Shown here: positions 28,635-34,435 of the stretch, one piece after another | How the letters are laid out: each line of letters starts with the position of its first letter | How positions within the stretch are numbered: position 1 is the first letter of the stretch | Assembly: GCA_018828505.1 (NCBI GenBank) | Contig: JAHJVF010000135.1 | Location: forward strand, 1-34,435 | Length of the DNA stretch: 34,435 nucleotides | Reading direction: 5' to 3' | From: Bacteroidota bacterium | GTDB lineage: Bacteria; Bacteroidota; Ignavibacteria; Ch128b | Made by a program: the position numbers and the translations under genes | Notes under the pieces: model-generated | What the model was told of the DNA's origin: nothing | Databases searched by the model: none | The model's input: the letters and a program-made list of their open reading frames with translations, nothing else

Positions 28635-29720
28635 ATGAGGACTATAAAAGAGTTTTATATGAAATCTGGTAAACTGGCGTTAATTTCTATCATTGCAGTT
28701 TTTATGCTTACTCCAGGAGTTATTGCTCAAGTACCAAATAGGGTTGGCACAACTGCAGCAAACTTTCTGGAAGTTGGATTTGGCGCCGCTGCCACTGCCA
28801 TGGGCGATTCGTATGTTGCTGATGCCAACGACGTATCGAGCATTTATTGGAATCCTGCCGGGCTTGCCTATCTGGAGAATTCAGAAGCCATGTTTACAGT
28901 TAAGCCCTGGATCGCAAATATAAATATGGGTTTTGCCGGCGTTGGAGTTCCTATTCCAAATATAGGAACATTAGGATTGGGAATAGTATATGTAAATTAT
29001 GGTCAAATGGAAGTAACTACACTTGATATGCAGGACGGCACAGGCGAGGAATTTTCGGCAAGCGATTATGCATTCTCTCTTACTTATTCCCGGAAAATTG
29101 CCGAATGGTTTTCCTTTGGGCTCAGCGCTAAATACATATCTTCTTCCATATGGCATACAAGCGCCAGTGCCTTTGCAATGGATCTTGGTGTTATAGTCAA
29201 AACGAATTTCTTCTCGCCTACATCTCAAAGAGAAGGTGGAATGAAGATTGGTATGAGCATTTCAAATTATGGAACCAAGATGCAATACGACGGTATGGAT
29301 TTATTGAATCCTATTGACATCCTCCCTTATGAAAGTGGAAACTATGCATACGTACCGGGTCAATTCAGGTTAAGTTCGTGGGAGCTGCCGCTTATTTTCA
29401 GAATCGGCATATCCGTAACACCGATTGTTACAAACTCATCCAGATTAAAGCTGGAAGTAGGCGCTCTTCATCCTAACAATAACTATGAATCCGTTAACGT
29501 AGGCGGACAGTATATGAGGGATGTGATATCTTTCGGAACCTTATATTTTAGAGGAGGATATAAAGCCCTATTTATGCAAAACTCAGAATACGGACTTACA
29601 CTTGGTGCAGGATTTAAACTTCAACTGCCCCAAAACATTCATGTTCAGGTGGATTATTCTTACCAGGCTATGGGAATATTTGGTTATGTTAATTCATATT
29701 CTGTTAATGTTGCATTTTGA
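28635..29720 (+). CDS. PorV/PorQ-like (UPF0164) outer-membrane protein
   Basis: 361 aa. GAAAGG precedes the ATG at 28635; a second ATG at 28659 would also give a good signal peptide (MKSGKLALISIIAVFMLTPGVIA). The mature part starts with VGTTAANFLEVGFGAAATAM then GDSYVADANDVSSIYWNPAG, the hallmark of UPF0164/PorV-PorQ proteins. The remainder alternates beta-strands (FSFGLSAKYISSS, LYFRGGYKALF) and ends in VNVAF, typical of a FadL-like barrel. PorV shuttles T9SS cargo to the attachment complex. This copy sits next to a cargo-type protein and a TonB receptor, so it may serve that partner. Placement is seen; the role is inferred. Confidence 0.8.
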   Translation: MRTIKEFYMKSGKLALISIIAVFMLTPGVIAQVPNRVGTTAANFLEVGFGAAATAMGDSYVADANDVSSIYWNPAGLAYLENSEAMFTVKPWIANINMGFAGVGVPIPNIGTLGLGIVYVNYGQMEVTTLDMQDGTGEEFSASDYAFSLTYSRKIAEWFSFGLSAKYISSSIWHTSASAFAMDLGVIVKTNFFSPTSQREGGMKIGMSISNYGTKMQYDGMDLLNPIDILPYESGNYAYVPGQFRLSSWELPLIFRIGISVTPIVTNSSRLKLEVGALHPNNNYESVNVGGQYMRDVISFGTLYFRGGYKALFMQNSEYGLTLGAGFKLQLPQNIHVQVDYSYQAMGIFGYVNSYSVNVAF

Positions 29721-29753
29721 TATCCTAAATTAAAATATTTATAATAAATTTTT

Positions 29754-29913
29754 TTGTAACTACTCAGTCTGTTTTTTGTGATTTCTTTGTTTGCTCCAAG
29801 AAAATAAAGAAATCCCCCTCACCCCCTTTGGAAAGGGGGATACAGGCTGAAAGCCCGACTTCTTTTTGGCGGGGGGATTTTTTGAATCAACGACTTCAAC
29901 TGAGTAGTTACAA
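29754..29913. mobile_element. MITE-like element, 15-bp inverted repeats, internal hairpins
   Basis: TTGTAACTACTCAGT (29754-29768) is the reverse complement of 29899-29913. Inside are AAATCCCCC…GGGGGATTT arms (29810-29818, 29872-29880), a perfect CCCCCTTT/AAAGGGGG hairpin (29822-29839) and GGCT/AGCC (29845-29855). The end shares ACTCA-GTTGA with the MITE at 4801-4949. It lies in the gap between the PorV-like and SurA-like genes and may act as a terminator or attenuator. Confidence 0.65.
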
Positions 29914-29965
29914 TATTGTTAATCCTAACTCAAAATTCAAAGGGTAGTGAAAGGAAATAATTTCT

Positions 29966-31504
29966 ATGAATAGAAAAATTTTCACCTTGATTTTTTTAGT
30001 AATTTCAGTTTTTCTCTCGTTTCAATTCTGCCAGGGTAAAGGAAAAAAAAGCGGGAACTCTGATATTGTGGCTAAGGTGGGAAACCAGGTAATTACCACC
30101 GGGGAATTTATCAGAAGAGCAGAGTATACAGTTAGACCTCTTTACTGCCAAGGAAGCAGTAATGTAGACAAGCAGATTATTCTTAACTCATTGATTGCTG
30201 AAAAGCTGCTGGCACAAGAAGCGGCTGAAGATTCAGACTTTTATTCTAATAAGAATATTATGTCTTATTTAGAAGGACGAAAAGAGCAGGCAATGCGGCA
30301 GGTTCATTATTACTACGAGGCATATAACAAGGTTAAGGTGAATCCGGATGTAGTAAAAAGAATTTTTCCGCTGGCAGGCAGAAAGTATAATGTTTCATAC
30401 TTTACTGTTGATAAGGAAAAGGAAGCTGCTTTTGTAAGAAAGAAGCTTTTTAAAGATAAGATGCCTTTTAACAAAATGTTCGCTTTGCTTTCACACACAA
30501 AAGGAGATTCACTGCCTTCAAGACAAGTTTCATGGGAGAAAGGGGAAGTGAAAGAAATTGAGCAGGCATTGTTTTCCTATCCTCTAAAAAAAGATGAGAT
30601 TGTAGGACCTGTAAGTATAAACGGCAAATTTATATTTATGAGAATTAACGGATGGATAGATTCGCCGCGGCGAACTGTTTCGGAAAATCAGGCTGATCAA
30701 AGATTAGACGATATAACTGATTGGCTTAAAGAAAATAAAGCATGGGAAAACTACAAGTTGTACGTTGCCGGATTAATGAAAGGGAAAAAAGTTGAGTTCG
30801 TTAGAGAAACTTTTGAGAACCTTGCTGTGCTTGCAGCTAAAGCGACAATTGTAAGTGATTCTATCCGGAAGGCGATATTAAAAAAAGAAATCTGGGATCC
30901 CAACAAAGAAATGAGAGGATTAACTGCAGATATGGTGGAAGATATTAGAACTATTGCAGACCATCCTTTGCTTAAGATTGATGGGAAGATTTGGACTATT
31001 AAAGACTTCCAGGCTGAGATTAAAAAGCATCCGTTGGTTTTCAGAAACAGATACTTGAGCAAGAAAAACTTTGTAGAAGAGTTTAGACTGGCAATAGTCG
31101 ATTTAATTAGTGACAAGTACATAACTCTTGATGCTTATAAAAAAGGTTATGATAAAGACAAGATGGTTACGGAAAACTACAACATGTGGAAAGAGAGCTT
31201 GCTTGCATTATATCAGAAGCATAAATTTCTAAATGAAAGAGGAGTAAAGGAACATGATCAAATGGAGATTATAAAAAAATATTTGGATCCTTATGTTGTG
31301 TCGCTATTTAAAAAGTACAGCGGTGAAATCCAGATAAATGTTCCTGCGTTCAACAAGATTGAGTTGACAAGAATAAGCATGGTATCGGTGCAGCCGGAAA
31401 TGGCATTCCCTTTATTAGTTCCTTCCTTTCCCACACTTACTACCAACAGCAGACTTGATTATGGAAAGAACCAAGACTATTTTTTCATCAAAATATTTCC
31501 GTAA
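29966..31504 (+). CDS. SurA/PpiC-like peptidyl-prolyl isomerase or periplasmic chaperone
   Basis: 512 aa, AAAGGA before the ATG. Residues 1 to about 22 are a hydrophobic export signal (IFTLIFLVISVFLSFQFC); the Cys could be a lipid site, but the lipobox is poor. The N-terminal chaperone part has IVAKVGNQVITTGEFIRRAE and IILNSLIAEKLLAQEA, the SurA/PrsA pattern. A parvulin-like domain is near residues 130-230 (YNVSYFTVDKEKEAAFVRKK, ALFSYPLKKDEIVGPVSINGK). The C-terminal third is helical and not recognised. It may fold the outer-membrane proteins encoded just upstream. A MITE separates it from the PorV-like gene, so read-through may be reduced. Confidence 0.75.
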   Translation: MNRKIFTLIFLVISVFLSFQFCQGKGKKSGNSDIVAKVGNQVITTGEFIRRAEYTVRPLYCQGSSNVDKQIILNSLIAEKLLAQEAAEDSDFYSNKNIMSYLEGRKEQAMRQVHYYYEAYNKVKVNPDVVKRIFPLAGRKYNVSYFTVDKEKEAAFVRKKLFKDKMPFNKMFALLSHTKGDSLPSRQVSWEKGEVKEIEQALFSYPLKKDEIVGPVSINGKFIFMRINGWIDSPRRTVSENQADQRLDDITDWLKENKAWENYKLYVAGLMKGKKVEFVRETFENLAVLAAKATIVSDSIRKAILKKEIWDPNKEMRGLTADMVEDIRTIADHPLLKIDGKIWTIKDFQAEIKKHPLVFRNRYLSKKNFVEEFRLAIVDLISDKYITLDAYKKGYDKDKMVTENYNMWKESLLALYQKHKFLNERGVKEHDQMEIIKKYLDPYVVSLFKKYSGEIQINVPAFNKIELTRISMVSVQPEMAFPLLVPSFPTLTTNSRLDYGKNQDYFFIKIFP

Positions 31505-31582
31505 ACTATGTTTTTAGAGGTTCCCATAATATATTCTATGGATTTTAAGCAAAACCATCACTCATTTCTTACGGCAATATTG

Positions 31583-33433
31583 ATGAAAAGTAAAACTCTT
31601 TTGTTCATTTTGATCGCAGTTTCTTTCGCAGACTGCCAATCTCAAAATATTCAAATTAATATTGATGCGTCGGTAAAGTATCAGACAATTGATAATTTCG
31701 GAGCTTCCGATGCCTGGTGGGCTCAAAAGGTTGGCGGATGGTTTCTTCCGAATAAAGAGAAAGTTGCCGATTTGCTCTTCTCTGAAACAAAAGGAATTGG
31801 ATTGAGCGCCTGGAGGTTTAATGTCGGCGGCGGAATCAATACAACTACTATTACCGATCCATGGAGAACTGTTGCGACATTTGAAGTTGGAAAAGATCAA
31901 TACGATTGGACAAGACAGGCAAACGAACGATGGTTCCTTCAAGCTGCAAAAAAAAGAGGTGTCAAACAATTTATAGCATTTGTTAACAGTCCGCCAGGCA
32001 GAATGACTAAAAACGGATATACTAATTGTACCGACGGACTGGGAACAACTAATTTGAAATCCGGATATGAAAAAGAGTATGCAAAGTATCTAACAGATAT
32101 ACTTAAGCATTTTCAGGATTCTTTAGGGATAACATTCAATTATATAAGTCCGGTTAACGAGCCAGAATGGGAATGGAATGCAAAGTCGAATCAAGAGGGG
32201 AATAGAGCATCCAATGACGACATAAAACGAATAGTAAAGGCTCTCTATTCTGAACTGAAAAGTCAAGGCGTACCAACTGAAATAAACTTGATTGAATCGG
32301 GCGCATTGAAACATTGGTATTTATATCAAAATGACATATCCAGCAAGTACGGCGCACAGTACGGTAATTACTTGTATGATATCTTTGTGGATACAACAAT
32401 TAGCAATAAAGTTGCAAAGATATTGGGAGGACATTCATACGGATCGGATCTCATCTCAACCCAGCTTACTCAAGAAAGAGAACAACTGAAATCTCGTATT
32501 GATCCTTTCTTAAATAACGGACGGAAATATTGGGTTACAGAGTACTGCATTCTGCAAGGTCCTGATGGTGAAGGCGGAAACAGGAGAGACCTTAGTATCA
32601 ATACTGCCATAAATGTTGCTCGAATTATTCATTATGATTTGACTACCTTAAGTGCCAGCGCCTGGCAATGGTGGTTAGCCGTTTCACCATACGATTACAA
32701 AGATGGTTTACTTTATACCGATTACCACAATGCAGGTGATTATCAATCAATAATACCATCTAAGACGTTGTGGGCAGTCGGAAACTTTAGCAAATTCATT
32801 AGACCTGGATCTTTGCGAATTCAATATCAAGGAGCTGATGATAAATACGGGCTAATGGCATCGTCATATTTAGACGAAGCAAATAATAGACTTGTTATTG
32901 TCTTAATAAATGCCGGTACGGATAAAAAGGATGTGCAAATAAAGGTTTCGGGTTTGGATTCGGGTAAGGTGATTACTGCTTTTACACCTTTTGTTACAAG
33001 CGACGATCCCGGCGATAACTTAACGCAATACGCATCATTTGAAAAAGATTCGACTTATATTGTTAAGCCGAGGTCTGTTGTAACATTGATTGGCAATCTG
33101 GACGGGACAATACTTTCTTCTGTAAAAGATCAGCCCATGTTGCCGCTGCAGTTAAACTTATTTCCAAATTTTCCTAATCCGTTCAATTCATCTACTATAA
33201 TTGCATATTACATCCCCCGCAAAAGTTTTGTGACAATCAAAGTTTACGATGTGCTCGGAAATGAAATCGCCAATTTAGTTCAAGAGGAAAAAGAAATGGG
33301 CAAGTATCAAATCAGATTCAATGGATTTAATCTCCCGAGCGGCGTATATTTTTATCGACTTGTGGTGAGCGGGGCGAATCCATTAACTGCCGACGGTTTT
33401 ACTCAAACTAAAAAAATGCTTTTGATTCGCTAA
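31583..33433 (+). CDS. GH30-family secreted glycosidase (endo-beta-1,6-galactanase-like) with T9SS sorting domain
   Basis: 616 aa from the ATG at 31583, where a signal peptide starts (KSKTLLFILIAVSFADC-QSQ); an in-frame ATG at 31508 would add 25 odd residues. The TIM barrel starts YQTIDNFGASDAWWAQKVGG, then GLSAWRFNVGGG, VNSPPGRMTKNGYTN, YISPVNEPEWEWN (acid/base Glu193) and KYWVTEYCILQGP (nucleophile Glu320). The beta domain follows (RLVIVLINAGTDKKDVQIKV). The last 80 residues are a Por sorting domain (FPNFPNPFNSSTIIAYYIP). The pattern is GH30, closest in memory to the endo-beta-1,6-galactanase subfamily; the subfamily is inferred. It would cut galactan or arabinogalactan side chains outside the cell. 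It lies 78 bp after the SurA-like gene. Confidence 0.82.
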   Translation: MKSKTLLFILIAVSFADCQSQNIQINIDASVKYQTIDNFGASDAWWAQKVGGWFLPNKEKVADLLFSETKGIGLSAWRFNVGGGINTTTITDPWRTVATFEVGKDQYDWTRQANERWFLQAAKKRGVKQFIAFVNSPPGRMTKNGYTNCTDGLGTTNLKSGYEKEYAKYLTDILKHFQDSLGITFNYISPVNEPEWEWNAKSNQEGNRASNDDIKRIVKALYSELKSQGVPTEINLIESGALKHWYLYQNDISSKYGAQYGNYLYDIFVDTTISNKVAKILGGHSYGSDLISTQLTQEREQLKSRIDPFLNNGRKYWVTEYCILQGPDGEGGNRRDLSINTAINVARIIHYDLTTLSASAWQWWLAVSPYDYKDGLLYTDYHNAGDYQSIIPSKTLWAVGNFSKFIRPGSLRIQYQGADDKYGLMASSYLDEANNRLVIVLINAGTDKKDVQIKVSGLDSGKVITAFTPFVTSDDPGDNLTQYASFEKDSTYIVKPRSVVTLIGNLDGTILSSVKDQPMLPLQLNLFPNFPNPFNSSTIIAYYIPRKSFVTIKVYDVLGNEIANLVQEEKEMGKYQIRFNGFNLPSGVYFYRLVVSGANPLTADGFTQTKKMLLIR

Positions 33434-33441
33434 GCTGATGA

Positions 33442-33524
33442 ATCCCATTGGATAATTTATTTTTATATTTCATGATATTTTTTATGCGAATGCACCACTT
33501 TGTGGAAAGTTTATCCAACGGGAT
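33442..33524. repeat. inverted repeat ATCCCATTGGATAA / TTATCCAACGGGAT
   Basis: 14-bp arms with one mismatch (33442-33455, 33511-33524) and a loop of about 55 nt, right after the GH30 stop. Too open for a simple terminator; possibly a small MITE remnant or RNA fold. Confidence 0.4.
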
Positions 33525-33541
33525 GAACTCGATTAAAAATA

Positions 33542-33557
33542 TTGAAAACGTATTCAA
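33542..33557. promoter_or_regulatory. LacI/CcpA-type operator candidate TTGAAAACGTATTCAA
   Basis: Fits the general cre-like pattern TGNAANCGNWNNCA, with a central CG and near-palindromic arms. It lies 82 bp before galT. A similar site precedes the GH35 remnant, suggesting shared control by a LacI-family regulator. Confidence 0.5.
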
Positions 33558-33638
33558 AATAAATTTTCTATTAAAATTTTTATTCTGTATTACGGTTAAG
33601 TCACCAGGGCAATCGGTATAAGTACAGAAAAATAAATA

Positions 33639-34435
33639 ATGATAAATTTACTTTCACATCCCCATCGTAGATACAACATTCTCACTGATGAGTGGATACT
33701 TGTATCGCCTCAGCGTGTAGATAGACCCTGGCAGGGAAAAGTTGAAGATTTCCTAAAAGAAAAAATTCCTCAGTACGATTCTAATTGTTACTTATGTCCA
33801 GGTAATGAACGTGCTAACAATAAAATTAATCCCAACTATAAAAGCACTTATGTATTTGATAATGATTTCAGTGCATTATCATTTGAAAAAGAAAATTGGA
33901 TTCCGTCTTTCGATGGAATGACAAACGAGGAACAACTCTTAATCTTACAGCCAGAACATGGCATTTGCCGTGTTGTTTGTTTTTCACCGCGACACGATTT
34001 AACACTCGCCCAAATGGAAATTGAAGACATAATGAAGGTTGTAGATGTTTGGATCGATGAGTATCAAACTTTGGGAAGCAAGGATAAAATTAATTATGTA
34101 CAGATTTTTGAGAACAAAGGTGAGTTGATGGGATGCAGCAATCCTCATCCGCATGGACAAATTTGGGCGCAGCAATCGATCCCTGCCGAATCGTCAAAAG
34201 AAACTAAACAAATGAAAAGACATTTGAGTGAAAAAGGAAGATGCCTGTTATGCGATTATCTCTCGGAAGAATTGAATTGTGGTGAAAGAATAGTCACTGG
34301 AAATTCTGACTTCATTGCTATCGTTCCATTTTGGGCAATATGGCCTTTTGAGATTTTGATTTTAAGTACTCGTCACATTATTAACATTAACCAATTCAAT
34401 GATTTAGAGAAGAAATCTTTTGCCGAAATCATCAA
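33639..34435 (+). CDS. galT: galactose-1-phosphate uridylyltransferase, 3' end beyond window
   Basis: First 265 codons of galT, open to the window edge. The enzyme transfers UMP from UDP-glucose to galactose 1-phosphate in the Leloir pathway. Seen: the N-terminal HRRYNILTDEWILVSPQRVD…PWQG; the zinc-site pair CYLC (Cys50, Cys53); and the active site SNPHPHGQIWA, where His172 is the UMP-carrying nucleophile and His170 its neighbour, close to the numbering in Escherichia coli (164/166). IVPFWAIWPFEILILSTRH follows as in the family. No clear Shine-Dalgarno. A LacI-type operator upstream suggests sugar control. It completes a galactose route with galM, the GH2 and the GH30 enzyme; galK is not in the window. 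Confidence 0.93.
   Translation, partial: MINLLSHPHRRYNILTDEWILVSPQRVDRPWQGKVEDFLKEKIPQYDSNCYLCPGNERANNKINPNYKSTYVFDNDFSALSFEKENWIPSFDGMTNEEQLLILQPEHGICRVVCFSPRHDLTLAQMEIEDIMKVVDVWIDEYQTLGSKDKINYVQIFENKGELMGCSNPHPHGQIWAQQSIPAESSKETKQMKRHLSEKGRCLLCDYLSEELNCGERIVTGNSDFIAIVPFWAIWPFEILILSTRHIININQFNDLEKKSFAEII

Overview
The window looks like a chromosomal segment of an AT-rich, Gram-negative bacterium of the Ignavibacteria/Bacteroidota-Chlorobiota type. This rests on three secreted proteins ending in Por-type (T9SS) sorting domains with the PNPFN motif, a CarboxypepD_reg/TonB-dependent receptor, a PorV/PorQ-like (UPF0164) protein, and several TTG starts or starts without a strong Shine-Dalgarno. 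The taxonomic call is inference; there is no rRNA gene.

Layout. 1-1475 (minus): a wrecked ISL3-type transposase, cut by an element of about 205 bp with a hairpin at each end and peppered with short palindromic elements. 1724-2316: a DUF433/DUF5615 toxin-antitoxin pair. 2370-4796: a GH94 glycoside phosphorylase, followed by a 149-bp MITE with 22-bp terminal inverted repeats. 4969-6834: a secreted GHL10-type glycoside hydrolase with a sorting domain. 6835-8308 (minus): an AlaX-like editing protein overlapping an MDR oxidoreductase. 8608-10719: M3 metallopeptidase. 10878-12458: GMC oxidoreductase with a ferredoxin-like Cys cluster. 12459-14047: decayed DNA with palindromes, a GIY-YIG fragment, tRNA-3'-end-like fragments and a broken DDE transposase.

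14239-34435 is mostly carbohydrate use with a galactose theme: aldose 1-epimerase, a GH35 beta-galactosidase that has lost its catalytic barrel, a secreted carbohydrate-binding protein, a GH2 beta-galactosidase, a TonB-dependent receptor, a 1153-aa secreted protein, a PorV-like protein, a SurA-like foldase, a GH30 enzyme (possibly an endo-beta-1,6-galactanase) and galT, which runs off the window. Read together, they suggest extracellular cutting of a galactan or arabinogalactan, outer-membrane uptake, galactose release, then entry to the Leloir pathway. LacI-type operators precede the GH35 remnant and galT, so the locus may be under one sugar-responsive repressor not encoded here.

The most striking signal is a set of small palindromic elements (15-21 nt and 31-36 nt families) sitting inside reading frames. 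Two transposases are littered with them. One 35-nt copy lies in frame inside the apparently intact aldose 1-epimerase gene and is translated in the same frame as a copy in the ISL3 gene. This resembles the protein-coding palindromic elements known from Rickettsia (RPE).
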